Part shown: positions 1-9,664 of the stretch, one piece after another | How positions within the stretch are numbered: position 1 is the stretch's first letter | Layout: each line of letters begins with the position of its first letter | Assembly (NCBI RefSeq): GCF_024666595.1 | Contig: NZ_CP088296.1 | Coordinates: 2,408,501-2,472,500 of the forward strand | Direction: 5' to 3' | From: Sphingomonas sp. J315 | GTDB lineage: Bacteria; Pseudomonadota; Alphaproteobacteria; Sphingomonadales; Sphingomonadaceae | Length of the DNA stretch: 64,000 nucleotides | The notes under the pieces: generated by a model | The model's database searches: none | What the model saw: only the letters and a program-made list of their open reading frames with translations | What the model was told of the DNA's origin: nothing | Made by a program: the position numbers and the translations under genes

Positions 1-9
1 TTCTGGAGG

Positions 10-1420
10 ATGTCGTTGTTCAAGGGTTTGAAGCCGATCGTCTATAACGGCCGCGAAGTCTGGCCGCTGGTAGAGGGCGGCAAGGGCGTCGCAGCAACCA
101 ACCACGCCTCGGCAGGGGCCTGGGCCGCAGCCGGCGGCATCGGTACGGTCAGCGCGGTCAACGCCGACAGCTATGACGCCGAAGGCAAGATCATTCCCCA
201 GATCTACAAGGCGCTGACCCGGCGCGAGCGGCACGAGGAACTGATTGCCTTCGCGATCGAAGGCGCGGTGCAGCAGGTCAAGCGCGCGTTCGAGATTTCG
301 GACGGCAAGGGCGCGATCAACATCAACGTCCTGTGGGAAATGGGCGGCGCGCAGCGCGTGCTGCACGGCGTGCTGGAACGGACCCGCGGCATGGTCGCCG
401 GCGTCACCTGTGGCGCGGGCATGCCGTACAAGCTCAGCGAAATCGCCTCGTCCTACGGCGTCAATTACCTGCCAATCGTGTCGTCGGGCCGTGCCTTCCG
501 CGCGCTGTGGAAGCGCGCCTATTCCAAGGCGGCGGAATGGCTGGCGGCGGTGGTCTATGAAGACCCCTGGCTTGCCGGCGGCCATAACGGCCTGTCGAAC
601 GCCGAAGACCCGCGCGCGCCGCAGGATCCCTATCCGCGCGTCAAGGAACTGCGCGAAGTCATGCGTGAAGGGGGGTATTCCGGACAGCGTGCCGATCGTG
701 ATGGCCGGCGGCGTCTGGTATCTGCGCGACTGGAACGACTGGATCGACAATCCTGAGCTGGGCCAGATCGTTTTCCAGTTCGGCACCCGCCCGCTGCTGA
801 CCAAGGAAAGCCCGATCCCCGAAGGGTGGAAGGCAAAGCTGATGGAGATCGAGGAGGGCGACGTGCTCCTCCACCGCTTCTCGCCGACCGGCTTCTATTC
901 CTCCGCAGTGCGCAACCCGTTCCTGCGCAATCTCGAAGCGCGGTCGGAGCGCCAGATCCCCTATTCGACCGAGCAGGCGGGCGATCACACCTTCCAGCTC
1001 GACGCCGGGGTGAAGGGCAAGAATTTCTGGGTAACGCGCAACGACCTGCTGCGCGCCCGCGAATGGGTGGGACTGGGCTTTACCGACGCGCTCAAGACGC
1101 CCGACAATACGCTGATCTTCGTCGATACGACCGAAAAGCAGCTGATTCGCAAGGATCAGGCCGATTGCATGGGCTGTCTCAGCCAGTGCAGCTTCTCGAG
1201 CTGGGCGGACACCGAAACCAACTCGACCGGCCGCCTCGCCGATCCGCGCAGCTTCTGCATCCAGAAGACGCTGCAGGACATCGCCCATGGTGGCCCGACC
1301 GACGAGAATCTGATGTTCGCGGGCCATGCCGCGTATAATTTCAAGCGCGACCCCTTCTACTCCAACGGCTTCGTGCCGACAGTGAAGCAGCTGGTCGACC
1401 GCATCCTGACCGGCGACTGA
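10..1420 (+). CDS. Nitronate monooxygenase / 2-nitropropane dioxygenase-like flavoprotein, with frameshift
   Basis: FMN-dependent NMO-type TIM-barrel enzyme, expected to oxidise nitronates; the true substrate is unknown. The N-terminal part (from about base 10) and C-terminal part (after about base 675) lie in two frames that meet at a run of six G at 670-675. Removing one G gives a 469-residue protein that reads on through VPIVMAGG, a typical flavin/phosphate-binding stretch. A CxxC-type motif (MGCLSQC) lies in the C-terminal third. A GGAGG stands directly against the ATG, too close to be a normal ribosome site, so the true start may lie just outside the window. Strong identity across the break argues for a consensus error, not a dead gene. 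Confidence 0.75.
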
Positions 1421-1511
1421 TCCAGGCGGCGCGCGGCCAACCGCGCGCCGCCTTTTCCCGAATCAAGCATCGCTTGTTCGCTTCGGCATCGCGCGTTTCT
1501 ATAATTCAGGG

Positions 1512-2207
1512 ATGAAGCGTGCCCTGATCGTCCGCCACGTACCCTTTGAAGGGATTGCCGGCTTCCGCGAGCCGGTCGAGGCGGCGGGGTATGAGCTGGA
1601 GCGGATCGACGTCACCGATCCGGATTTTTCGCGCACCGATTTCAACACCCCCGACCTGCTGATCCTGATGGGCGGGCCGATGGGGGTGTATGAGCGCGAC
1701 GCGAACCCCTGGATCGACTGCGAAATCGACAGGCTGGCGAGTCGAGTCTCGCTGGGTCTGCCGACATTGGGCGTCTGCCTTGGCGCGCAGATGATCGCAG
1801 CCGCGATGGGAGAGAAGGTCCATGCCGGGCCGGTCAAGGAAGTTGGCTTCGCCCCGGTCGCGCTGCACGATGTGGGGGCCGATTCGCCGCTGCGACATGT
1901 CGCCGACGTGCCGGTGCTGCACTGGCATGGCGACACCTTCCCGCTGCCCGAGCGGGTCGAGCTGCTCGCTTCGACCGACGCCTATCGCCATCAGGCATTC
2001 CGGCGCGGGCCAGAAATTCTCGCGCTGCAGTTTCACGCCGAAATGGGCGAGGACCCGCGCTTCGACCAGTGGCTCGACGGCGCGGACGATTATGTCGGGC
2101 AAGCCGGGCTGACGGTTGCCGAACTGCGCGCCCAGCATGACCGCCACGGCGCATTTGCAGTGACCGCAGGCCGGGCGATGATCGCGGAGTGGCTGCGGGG
2201 GCTCTAG
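1512..2207 (+). CDS. Class I glutamine amidotransferase (GATase1) family protein
   Basis: A stand-alone glutaminase-fold protein of 231 residues related to the GMP synthase amidotransferase domain; it hydrolyses glutamine to supply ammonia or acts on a gamma-glutamyl substrate. The nucleophile elbow GVCLGAQ places Cys at residue 89, and the partner His175 and Glu177 are in QFHAE, so the Cys-His-Glu triad is complete. An oxyanion-type GGPMGVY is at 54-60. No synthetase domain or partner subunit is adjacent, so the acceptor cannot be named. Its TAG stop overlaps the stop of the convergent aldehyde dehydrogenase. Confidence 0.8.
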   Translation: MKRALIVRHVPFEGIAGFREPVEAAGYELERIDVTDPDFSRTDFNTPDLLILMGGPMGVYERDANPWIDCEIDRLASRVSLGLPTLGVCLGAQMIAAAMGEKVHAGPVKEVGFAPVALHDVGADSPLRHVADVPVLHWHGDTFPLPERVELLASTDAYRHQAFRRGPEILALQFHAEMGEDPRFDQWLDGADDYVGQAGLTVAELRAQHDRHGAFAVTAGRAMIAEWLRGL

Positions 2208-3610
2208 CCGAGCTGCCGTTTGATCGCGGTGTCGGTCGCCTTGCCATAAGGCGGCTTGAGACCGCCGAGCTTGGCGACGTCGAGCTTCGATTGTTTGAAC
2301 ACCGACTTGGCGTGGCTGAAGGTGCGAAAGCCCGGCTCGCCATGATAGGCGCCCATGCCTGACGGTCCGATCCCGCCGAACGGCAATTCCTCCATCGAGA
2401 CATGGAAGATCGTGTCGTCGAGGCTGACTCCGCCCGAGATCGTCCGGTCGAGCACGCGACGACGCTCGCTCTCGTCGCTGCCGAAGTAATAGAGCGCGAG
2501 CGGGCGGTCGCGCCGGTTCACCTCGGCAATCGCGCCGTCGATGCTGTCATATTTGCGGACGGGGAGGATCGGACCGAAAATCTCCTCCTGCATCACGATC
2601 ATGTCGTCGGTCGGGTTGCGGACGATGTGGAGCGGGAGCTTGCGGCTGTTCGAAGCGGCGAAGTCCTCGCCCGCCGGGTTCACCTCGATCACCTCCGCGC
2701 CCTTGTCGCGCGCGTCTGCAATGGCGGCGGTCAGGCGGGCATAATGCCGGTCGTTGACGACCGAGGTGTAATCGGGGTTGGCCAGCAGGCTGGGGTACAT
2801 CGCCGAAGCCGCCGCGACGATCCCGTCGACTGCTGCTGCCTCCTGCTCCGCAGCGACCATCAGATAGTCGGGCGCGATGCAGATTTGACCCGCGTTGAGC
2901 ATCTTGCCCATCGCCACCCGTTCGGTCGCCTGTGACAGATTGGCGGAGCGGCCGAGGATCGCGGGCGACTTGCCACCCAACTCCAGCGTCACCGGGGTCA
3001 GATTATCGGCGGCGGCGTGGAGGATGTGGCGGCCGATTGCGGTCGCTCCGGTGAACAGCAGATGGTCGAACGGCAGCGCCGCGAAGTCCTTGCCCACCTC
3101 CGGGCCGCCGCTGACGAACGCCAGCTCGGTCGGGTCGAAATAGCGCGGGGCCAGTTCCTCGAACAACGCCGCGGTCACGGGCGTGAACTCGCTGGTCTTG
3201 ACCATCGCGCGGTTGCCGGCGGCGAACACGCCGGCGAGCGGGCTCATCACCAGATTGACCGGGAAATTCCACGGCGAGATGATCCCCACCACGCCCTTGG
3301 GCTGATACTCGACCCAGGCCTTTGCGCCGAGCAGGCCGAGCGGGAACATCACCGGCTTCTTCTCGCGCCGCGCCCAGCGGTCGAGCGACTTGCGCGCATG
3401 ATCGAGCGGGGAGACCGATGCGGCGATGTCGGTGATCATCGATTGCTGGCGGCTGCGATGGCCGAAATCCTCGCTCAGCGCGTCGCAGAAGCGTGGCGCA
3501 TTGTCGCGGACCAGCGCGGCGGCGCGCTTCAGCCGATCCTTGCGCACGTCCAGCCCGACCGGCAGCTCCGCCATGAACGCCGCCCGCTGGGCATCGAGAA
3601 TCGCGCGCAT
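2204..3610 (-). CDS. calB: Coniferyl-aldehyde dehydrogenase-type NAD(P)-dependent aldehyde dehydrogenase
   Basis: An ALDH-superfamily protein of 468 residues close to coniferyl-aldehyde dehydrogenases, which oxidise aromatic and other aldehydes to acids. SPWNFP gives the conserved Asn115, LELGGKSP the general base Glu210 and GQIC the catalytic Cys244; EEIFGPILP follows near the C-terminus. Start ATG at 3610 sits two bases after the stop of the prepilin peptidase, so the two are probably cotranscribed. No lignin-pathway genes are adjacent, so the aromatic substrate is inferred from family resemblance only. Confidence 0.82.
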   Translation of the reverse strand: MRAILDAQRAAFMAELPVGLDVRKDRLKRAAALVRDNAPRFCDALSEDFGHRSRQQSMITDIAASVSPLDHARKSLDRWARREKKPVMFPLGLLGAKAWVEYQPKGVVGIISPWNFPVNLVMSPLAGVFAAGNRAMVKTSEFTPVTAALFEELAPRYFDPTELAFVSGGPEVGKDFAALPFDHLLFTGATAIGRHILHAAADNLTPVTLELGGKSPAILGRSANLSQATERVAMGKMLNAGQICIAPDYLMVAAEQEAAAVDGIVAAASAMYPSLLANPDYTSVVNDRHYARLTAAIADARDKGAEVIEVNPAGEDFAASNSRKLPLHIVRNPTDDMIVMQEEIFGPILPVRKYDSIDGAIAEVNRRDRPLALYYFGSDESERRRVLDRTISGGVSLDDTIFHVSMEELPFGGIGPSGMGAYHGEPGFRTFSHAKSVFKQSKLDVAKLGGLKPPYGKATDTAIKRQLG

Positions 3611-3612
3611 CG

Positions 3613-4356
3613 TCACACTCCAACCGAATAGAGCCACGCCGGGAATGCGGCGATCGCGAGCAATGTGCCGAGTGGAAGCCGACTCGTCATCCCGATTTCG
3701 CGTCCCGAGAGTTTCATGGCGAGCGCGACGGCGAGCCCGGTGACGCTTGCGCCGAGCAGAACGGGGGCGAGCATCGACGCGCCGAGCCACAGGCCGATCG
3801 CCCCGAACAGCTTGGGGTCGCCCCCGCCCAGTCCCTCGCGACCCCGGACATGGCGGTAGGTGAAGGCGACGAGGTAGAGCAGCCCGAAACCGATCAGCCC
3901 GCCGAGGATGCGGTCGATCCAGCCGGGCGCGAAGAAGATGCCGTCGGCGATTCCCGCGACCGCAAGCGCTGCGGTCAGCACATTGGGCAGCCAGAAGGCG
4001 GCGAGGTCGAGTGCGGCGAGTGCGAGCAGCAGCCAGCCGAACACTGCCCCGGCGACCCCCTCCCAACCCGGCGCTACCAGGCCAGCCGCGATGCCGATTG
4101 CCAGCCCTGCTGCCTCCGTTGCGGGATGCGCCGCATGGATCGGATTGCCGCATGCCCGACACCGGCCGCGCTGGACCACCCAACTGAAGAGTGGAATCAG
4201 CTCATGCGCGGCCAGTGCCTTGTTGCACCCATCGCATGCCGACCGCCCGCGCATCGCGCTACGTCCCTGTGGCCAGCGCAGCGCGACGGTCGCGATGAAG
4301 CTGCCGAAAACGAGTCCGAGGATACCGAGGAGGAGGGGCCAGGCCCAGTCAGCCAT
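3613..4356 (-). CDS. Prepilin peptidase (A24 family, PilD/GspO-like)
   Basis: Inner-membrane aspartyl protease that cleaves the leader of type IV prepilins or pseudopilins and N-methylates the new end. The 247-residue protein has the full architecture: an N-terminal membrane segment, the cytoplasmic zinc loop with Cys41, Cys44, Cys66 and Cys69, and the two catalytic aspartates Asp117 (LDLAAFWLP) and Asp180 in the GxGD-type GGGDPK. Several further hydrophobic segments follow. It overlaps the small membrane gene upstream by 8 bp. No pilus or type II secretion genes lie in the window. Confidence 0.85.
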   Translation of the reverse strand: MADWAWPLLLGILGLVFGSFIATVALRWPQGRSAMRGRSACDGCNKALAAHELIPLFSWVVQRGRCRACGNPIHAAHPATEAAGLAIGIAAGLVAPGWEGVAGAVFGWLLLALAALDLAAFWLPNVLTAALAVAGIADGIFFAPGWIDRILGGLIGFGLLYLVAFTYRHVRGREGLGGGDPKLFGAIGLWLGASMLAPVLLGASVTGLAVALAMKLSGREIGMTSRLPLGTLLAIAAFPAWLYSVGV

Positions 4357-4600
4357 CGGCCTTTTTCCGGATCAGGTAGCGATAGACGCCGAAGATATTG
4401 ATCCCGAACAGCACCAGATTCTGCGACAACAGCGGCGTTTCACCCTCGATCAGCGCGCCGCTGATCCACGCGATGCTCGACGCGACGAACAGCGCGAAAC
4501 CCCATCCGGTCACGCGCCGGCCATTGTCGAGGCTGACCATGAACGCCGCGACGATGCCGCTGATCGAGGCGAACCATTTGAGGATGTCGAGCAGTTCCAT
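4349..4600 (-). CDS. Small membrane protein, unknown function
   Basis: An 83-residue protein with about three hydrophobic segments and a basic C-terminus. The family is not recognised. I start it at the ATG at 4600 because an AGGGAG ribosome site sits seven bases upstream; an alternative ATG lies ten codons earlier. It overlaps the prepilin peptidase start by 8 bp, indicating translational coupling, but a role in prepilin processing is only a guess. Confidence 0.55.
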   Translation of the reverse strand: MELLDILKWFASISGIVAAFMVSLDNGRRVTGWGFALFVASSIAWISGALIEGETPLLSQNLVLFGINIFGVYRYLIRKKADG

Positions 4601-4671
4601 CGTCGCTCCCTTTTGCATTTGCGAAGGCACGCGCCTAGATCGCCCGAAACGAAACTCCTGGAGAGGCCAAC

Positions 4672-5859
4672 ATGTCCACCGACCCCGTCGTCATCGTCTC
4701 TTACGCCCGCACCCCGATGGGCAGCATGCAGGGCGCGCTGGCCGATGTGACTGCCACTGAGCTGGGCGCGACTGCGGTCGGCGCGGCGGTCGAGCGTGCG
4801 GGCCTCAAGGGCGAGGCGATCGAGCGCATCTATATGGGCTGCGTGCTGCCCGCTGGCCTGGGACAGGCCCCCGCGCGCCAGGCGGCGATCCGGGCGGGGC
4901 TGCCGCAGCATATCGAGGCGACGACGGTCAACAAGATGTGCGGATCGGGGATGCAGGCGGCGATCATGGCGTCGGACGCACTGGCGGCGGGATCGGCGGA
5001 CCTGATCATCGCGGGCGGGCTGGAGAGCATGACCAATGCGCCCTACCTCTCGCTCAAGCACCGCAACGGCGCGCGGATCGGGCATGATCGGCTGTACGAT
5101 CACATGTTCCTCGATGGCCTCGAAGACGCCTATGAGCCGGGCCGCGCGATGGGCACCTATGCGGAGGAGATCGCGACCGAATATCAGTTCACGCGCGAGG
5201 CGCAGGACGCCTATGCCATCGCCAGCCTGACCCGCGCGCAGACGGCGCAGGGTTCGGGCGCGTTCGATCGCGAGATCGTGTCCGTAGAGGTCAAGACGCG
5301 CAAGGGCGTGGTCACCGTCGCGCTCGACGAACAGCCCGCCAAGGGCGACCCCGCCAAGATCCCGACGCTCAAGCCCGCCTTTGCCAAGGACGGCACGGTG
5401 ACTGCCGCCAATGCCTCGTCGATTTCGGACGGGGCAGCGGCGCTGGTGATGACCCGCGCGTCGGTCGCCGAGCGGCTGGGCCTGACGCCGGTCGCGCGCC
5501 TCGTCGCCCATGCCGGCCACGCGCACGCCCCCGCGCGTTTCACCACGGCTCCGGTCAATGCGATGCAAAAGGCGCTGGCCAAGGCGGGCTGGGGAATCGG
5601 CGATGTCGACCTGTTCGAGGTGAATGAGGCGTTCGCGGTGGTCGCGATGATCGCGATGCGCGACCTGGGCATCCCGCACGATGTGCTCAACATCAATGGC
5701 GGCGCGTGCGCGATGGGTCACCCGATCGGCGCAAGCGGCGCGCGGATCATGGCGACACTCATCGCCGCGCTGCAGAATAATGGCCAGCGGCGCGGCGTCG
5801 CGTCGCTGTGCATCGGCGGCGGCGAGGCGACCGCTGTGGCGCTGGAACTGATCGACTGA
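4672..5859 (+). CDS. Acetyl-CoA C-acetyltransferase (thiolase)
   Basis: Condenses or cleaves acyl-CoA (2 acetyl-CoA to acetoacetyl-CoA and back). The 395-residue protein has the usual thiolase length and all catalytic parts: nucleophile Cys90 in NKMCGSGM, the His of the GHPIGASGAR block, and the second Cys in CIGGGEA near the C-terminus. It is a single-gene unit preceded by GGAG. The acetoacetyl-CoA reductase that could use its product is 36 kb away (41461-42183), so a role in polyhydroxybutyrate or acetoacetyl-CoA metabolism is plausible but not shown by linkage. Confidence 0.88.
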   Translation: MSTDPVVIVSYARTPMGSMQGALADVTATELGATAVGAAVERAGLKGEAIERIYMGCVLPAGLGQAPARQAAIRAGLPQHIEATTVNKMCGSGMQAAIMASDALAAGSADLIIAGGLESMTNAPYLSLKHRNGARIGHDRLYDHMFLDGLEDAYEPGRAMGTYAEEIATEYQFTREAQDAYAIASLTRAQTAQGSGAFDREIVSVEVKTRKGVVTVALDEQPAKGDPAKIPTLKPAFAKDGTVTAANASSISDGAAALVMTRASVAERLGLTPVARLVAHAGHAHAPARFTTAPVNAMQKALAKAGWGIGDVDLFEVNEAFAVVAMIAMRDLGIPHDVLNINGGACAMGHPIGASGARIMATLIAALQNNGQRRGVASLCIGGGEATAVALELID

Positions 5860-5916
5860 AGGCACGCGACGCGACCGGTGCGGAGCGCCGGTCGTGGTCA
5901 GCGATGGTCAGGAAAT

Positions 5917-5990
5917 TGGATGCCCCGTGTGGATTCGAACCACAATTAACGGAGTCAGAGTCCGTGGTCTTACCATTAGACGACAGGGCA
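5917..5990 (-). tRNA. tRNA-Gln (anticodon CTG), CCA encoded
   Basis: Read on the minus strand, a full cloverleaf folds. The acceptor stem TGCCCTG/CGGGGCA has one G-U pair. The anticodon stem ACGGA/TCCGT encloses the loop CTCTGAC with anticodon CTG (codon CAG). The T-loop reads GGTTCGAATCC. The 3' CCA is encoded after a U discriminator base. It stands alone between the thiolase and the Ppx gene. Confidence 0.95.
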
Positions 5991-6146
5991 TCACGCTCGG
6001 AGGGCGCGCATTTATGCGGGCTTGCGGCGCGGGTCAATAGGTAACGTCACGGGGTTCCCTGAGCGCCGCTTGCTTGCCCCAAGTCGTTGCGCTAGCTTGG
6101 CTGCCAAGCACCGGCGGCCCCTTTCGGCCGTGACGGAAGAACATAA

Positions 6147-7229
6147 GTGAGTAGGTACATGGGGGATGGCTCCGCCAGGATGCCGCGCCCGCCGGCCAAG
6201 AAACCGGCCCGCCCGGCCCCAAGTCCGGCCTCGAATCCGGGCCAGAATGGCGGTCGCGCGCGCTGGCCGGAGGCGCGCCACTACGCCGCGCTGGATCTGG
6301 GCACCAATAATTGCCGGTTGCTGATCGCCCGCCCGACCGGGGGTGGCTTTACCGTGGTCGATGCCTTTTCACGGATCGTCCGGCTGGGCGAGGGACTGGC
6401 GTCGAGCGGACGGCTGTCGGACGCCGCGATTGAGCGGACGATCGCGGCATTGCGCATTTGCGCTGACAAGCTGCGCCGTCGCAACGTCGCTTTGTCCCGA
6501 TCGGTGGCGACCGAGGCGTGCCGTCAGGCGGCGAACGGCCCTGAATTCATCCAGCGCGTCTATCGCGAGACCGGAATCGTGCTCGACATCATCACCGCGG
6601 AGGAAGAGGCGCGGCTGGCTGTGCTGGGCTGTCATGCCTTGCTTGAGCCGGGTGATGGTCTTGCGCTGGTGTTCGACATTGGCGGTGGATCGACCGAGTT
6701 GGTGGTCGTCGATTCGACGGGTGAGCGTCCGCGCATCCTCGACTGGCATAGCGCGCCCTGGGGGGTGGTATCCCTTACCGAAGCGCGGGGCATTACCGGG
6801 GATCACGATGCCGAAACCCGCATCGCCGCCTATGCGCGGATGCGCGCGGCGGTAGAGGAGGCGTTTGCTCCCTTTGTCGCGCGCCTTCCGACGATTCGCG
6901 GCACCCCACGGCTGCTTGGAACCAGCGGAACGGTAACGACGCTGGCGAGCGTGCATCTCGGCCTGCCGTCCTATGATCGCAACGCAGTGGACGGTCTGAT
7001 TGTGCCGGCGGCTTCGATGCGCGCAGTCAGTCAGCGCGTTGCGGAGCTTGACCTTGCCGGCCGGTCGGCGATTCCCTGCATCGGGGCGGAGCGCGCTGAC
7101 CTGGTAGTCGCGGGCTGTGCGATTTTGGAGACGATCATGGACATCTGGCCCGCCGAACGGCTCGGCATCGCCGATCGCGGCATTCGCGAGGGCATCTTGC
7201 GCCGCCTGATCGACGGACGCACGCTGTGA
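6147..7229 (+). CDS. ppx: Exopolyphosphatase / Ppx-GppA family phosphatase
   Basis: Actin-fold phosphatase of 360 residues that hydrolyses polyphosphate or pppGpp. The phosphate-1 loop is ALDLGTNNCRLL and the second nucleotide-binding loop FDIGGGSTELV. A glutamate-rich AEEEARL motif typical of the family follows ITAEEE. It is the short form, without a C-terminal HD domain. GTG at 6147 has GGAAGA seven bases upstream; an ATG at 6159 is the alternative. About 40 Pro/Ala/Arg-rich residues precede the domain. Its TGA overlaps the proposed rlmE start (GTGA). Confidence 0.85.
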   Translation: MSRYMGDGSARMPRPPAKKPARPAPSPASNPGQNGGRARWPEARHYAALDLGTNNCRLLIARPTGGGFTVVDAFSRIVRLGEGLASSGRLSDAAIERTIAALRICADKLRRRNVALSRSVATEACRQAANGPEFIQRVYRETGIVLDIITAEEEARLAVLGCHALLEPGDGLALVFDIGGGSTELVVVDSTGERPRILDWHSAPWGVVSLTEARGITGDHDAETRIAAYARMRAAVEEAFAPFVARLPTIRGTPRLLGTSGTVTTLASVHLGLPSYDRNAVDGLIVPAASMRAVSQRVAELDLAGRSAIPCIGAERADLVVAGCAILETIMDIWPAERLGIADRGIREGILRRLIDGRTL

Positions 7230-7914
7230 GCCGGGGGGCAGTCGTGGTCACACGCGCGTGCGCACTGCACGCGGGCGGACCACCCAGTCGGTTCGCTGGC
7301 TCGAACGCCAGCTCAACGACCCCTATGTCAAGCGCGCCAAGGCGGAAGGGTATCGCAGCCGAGCGGCGTACAAGCTGATCGAACTCGACGAGAAATTCGA
7401 CATGCTCAAGGGCGCAAAGCGGGTCGTCGATCTCGGCATCGCGCCGGGCGGCTGGGCGCAGGTGATTCGCCGCAAGCTGCCCAAGGCCGCAGTGGTCGGT
7501 ATCGACCTGTTGCCGGTCGATCCGATCGAGGGCGTCACCATCTTCCAGATGGACTTCACGGACGATGCCGCACCGGATCTGCTGGTCGAGGCCCTGGGCG
7601 GTGCGCCCGACCTCGTCATGTCGGACATGGCGGCGAACACGGTCGGTCATGCCCAGACCGATGCGCTGCGCACCATGGGACTGGTCGAGACCGCGCTCGA
7701 CTTCGCGATCCGCAATCTCGTGCCGGGCGGGGTGTTCGTCTCCAAGGTGTTCGCTGGTGGCGCGGACAGCGCGCTGGTTGCGGAGATGAAGCGCAACTTC
7801 GCGAGCGTGAAGCACGCCAAGCCGCCGTCGAGCCGCAAGGGATCGGTCGAGTGGTTCGTGGTAGCGCAGGGGTTCAAGGGGCGGCCTATGGCTTCGGATG
7901 ACGCCGAAACTTGA
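7226..7914 (+). CDS. rlmE: 23S rRNA 2'-O-ribose methyltransferase RlmE (FtsJ/RrmJ), frame slip near the start
   Basis: Methylates U2552 of 23S rRNA at a late step of 50S assembly. The catalytic K-D-K-E tetrad is visible in AAYKLIE, VMSDMAAN, FVSKVF and GSVEWF, and the SAM loop in DLGIAPGGW. The in-frame start at 7258 (GTG) lacks the basic Gly-rich leader normal in this group. Adding one G to the six-G run at 7233-7238 joins it to GTG at 7226, giving MSRGG-SRGHTRVRTARGR and a 229-residue protein with a GTGA overlap with ppx. I treat this as the real start; if the run is correct, translation must begin at 7258 (218 residues). Confidence 0.85.
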
Positions 7915-7958
7915 AGCGCCGACCCCCTGAACGCCGTTTGCCCTGATGATGATGGTCG

Positions 7959-8075
7959 CCAAAGCTCCCAGCTTTGGCTGGAACGTCCGGGGGACGTTCC
8001 ACCTGATCATTGTCGAAGGGCCGCTAGTCTGCGCTTCGGTGCTTCGGTGCTTCGACAAGCTCAGCACAAACGGAC
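7959..8075. repeat. Cluster of intergenic hairpins and a sphingomonad-type repeat
   Basis: Two perfect 8-bp hairpins with three-base loops lie back to back: CCAAAGCT-CCC-AGCTTTGG (7959-7977) and GAACGTCC-GGG-GGACGTTC (7981-7999). They are followed by a short CTTCGGTG tandem and by CTTCGACAAGCTCAGCAC, a sequence I recall as very common between genes of sphingomonads. The block lies between the convergent rlmE and SH3 genes and may end transcription from both sides. Confidence 0.6.
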
Positions 8076-8082
8076 GCGAGTA

Positions 8083-8571
8083 TCAGGGCACTTCTTCGCC
8101 CGGGTCGGTGCCCCAGACGCGGTTCTGTTCGACATAGCCGCCGCGCCCGCGGACATCGAGCCAGCACCACCCCCGCCGACATTTGCTGATCTTACCCACC
8201 ACGCCGGGTGCAGCGCGCCAGTTGACCCGTGCGCCGAAGCGGGGTTCGTCGCGCATCTCCAGTACCGATCCGACGACGATCGCGGTACGCTGGCTTGAAA
8301 GAAGCGAGACGAGCATCCAGCCCTGGGTGCCGTCCGGGTCCTCGACCTTGCGCCAATCATTATACACCTCGATCACCTTGATCGGCAGATCGGCGCGGAC
8401 ATAGAGCCAGCTGGAGGGGTAGTTGCGTCCCGGCCCGGTGCGCATCCGCGCCTTGCCAGCCGCGATCGACGCGAAATAGGGCGGTTTACGCTGCTGCGCC
8501 CAGGCATCGCCGATCGCGCACACGCCGAGCGCGAGCGTCACCAGCGCCGCCAGAACCACACGCAACTGCAT
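8083..8571 (-). CDS. Secreted SH3-domain protein
   Basis: A 162-residue exported protein with a signal peptide ending near DAWAQ. A bacterial SH3-like region follows (MRTGPGRNYPSSWLYVRADLPIKV), then a second SH3-like half with WRAAPGVVGKI and a Cys pair in CRRGWCW. Such proteins usually act in the periplasm, often binding peptidoglycan. The ATG at 8571 is chosen because GGGGGA lies just upstream; the earlier TTG at 8583 falls inside that site. No partner gene is evident. Confidence 0.75.
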   Translation of the reverse strand: MQLRVVLAALVTLALGVCAIGDAWAQQRKPPYFASIAAGKARMRTGPGRNYPSSWLYVRADLPIKVIEVYNDWRKVEDPDGTQGWMLVSLLSSQRTAIVVGSVLEMRDEPRFGARVNWRAAPGVVGKISKCRRGWCWLDVRGRGGYVEQNRVWGTDPGEEVP

Positions 8572-8668
8572 CGAATCCCCCAAAGTTCGGATTGAAACGA
8601 TCTTAGAGGGCGCGATGCGTCCGCATCAACCGTTGACGTGCGCGCGTCGCGGGGCCAAGCGATCCGGC

Positions 8669-9664
8669 ATGGCACAGCCGCGCGTATCCCGGCCCCGCGT
8701 GATCGTCACCCGCAAGCTCCCCGACGCGGTCGAGCAGCGGATGGTCGAGCTGTTCGATACGACCCTCAACCCCGTCGAGGAAGGTATGGACCGCGCGGCG
8801 CTGATCACGGCGGTGCGCGATTACGACGTGCTGGTGCCCAGCGTCACCGATACGATCGACGCCGAAGTGATTGCTGCGGCTGGCGAGCGGCTGAAGCTGA
8901 TCGCCAATTTCGGTGCCGGGGTGAACCATATTGACCTGCGGGCGGCACGTGCGCGGGGGATCGTCGTGACCAACACGCCGGGCGTGCTGACCGAAGACAC
9001 CGCCGACATGACGATGGCGCTGATCCTTGCCGTTCCGCGTCGGCTGGCGGAAGGCGAGAAATTGGTGCGGTCGGGCCAGTGGAAGGGCTGGTCGCCTGGC
9101 GGGATGCTGGGACATCGCATCGGCGGCAAGGCGCTGGGCATTGTCGGCATGGGCCGGATTGGCCAGGCGGTCGCGCGGCGCGCGCGGGCATTCGGCCTGT
9201 CGATCCACTATCACAACCGCCATCGCCTGCCTGAACAGGTCGAGGCGGAACTGGGCGCGACATTCCATGCCGATCTCGATACGATGCTGGGCGAGATCGA
9301 TATCCTTACGATCCACACGCCCCTCAACGACGCGAGCCGCGACCTCATCGACGCGCGGCGGATCGGGTTGCTTGGGCCGCATGTCTACCTCATCAACGCC
9401 TCGCGCGGCGGGATCGTCGATGAAGAGGCAATGGTCGATGCGCTGGAGGCCGGGAGGCTCGCCGGGGCGGGCCTGGATGTATGGCGGTTCGAGCCGCAAA
9501 TCGACCCGCGCCTGCTCGCACTGCCCAATGTCGTGATGACGCCGCATATGGGGTCCGCGACGTTCGAGGGGCGGCAGGCGACCGGCGAGAAGGTGATCGC
9601 CAATATCCGTTTCTGGGCCGACGGCCATCGTCCGCCCGATCAGGTTCTGGAAGGATGGATGTGA
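8669..9664 (+). CDS. D-2-hydroxyacid dehydrogenase (glyoxylate/hydroxypyruvate reductase type)
   Basis: NAD(P)-dependent reductase of 2-keto acids such as glyoxylate or hydroxypyruvate. The 331-residue protein has the Rossmann motif [15 protein letters not shown], the catalytic Arg in [12 protein letters not shown], the Glu in the modified DVWRFEP motif (DVFENEP in most relatives) and the catalytic His in TPHMGSAT. I prefer ATG 8669 (MAQPR) over a start at 8615 whose leader looks non-coding. The ribosome site is weak. The downstream VOC gene begins on its TGA (TGATG), so the two form an operon. Confidence 0.83.
   Translation: MAQPRVSRPRVIVTRKLPDAVEQRMVELFDTTLNPVEEGMDRAALITAVRDYDVLVPSVTDTIDAEVIAAAGERLKLIANFGAGVNHIDLRAARARGIVVTNTPGVLTEDTADMTMALILAVPRRLAEGEKLVRSGQWKGWSPGGMLGHRIGGKALGIVGMGRIGQAVARRARAFGLSIHYHNRHRLPEQVEAELGATFHADLDTMLGEIDILTIHTPLNDASRDLIDARRIGLLGPHVYLINASRGGIVDEEAMVDALEAGRLAGAGLDVWRFEPQIDPRLLALPNVVMTPHMGSATFEGRQATGEKVIANIRFWADGHRPPDQVLEGWM

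Noticed and set aside
2204..4183. A single 659-residue gene spanning aldehyde dehydrogenase and upstream DNA
   Set aside because: The first 190 residues are an out-of-frame reading of the prepilin peptidase gene; the dehydrogenase starts at 3610.
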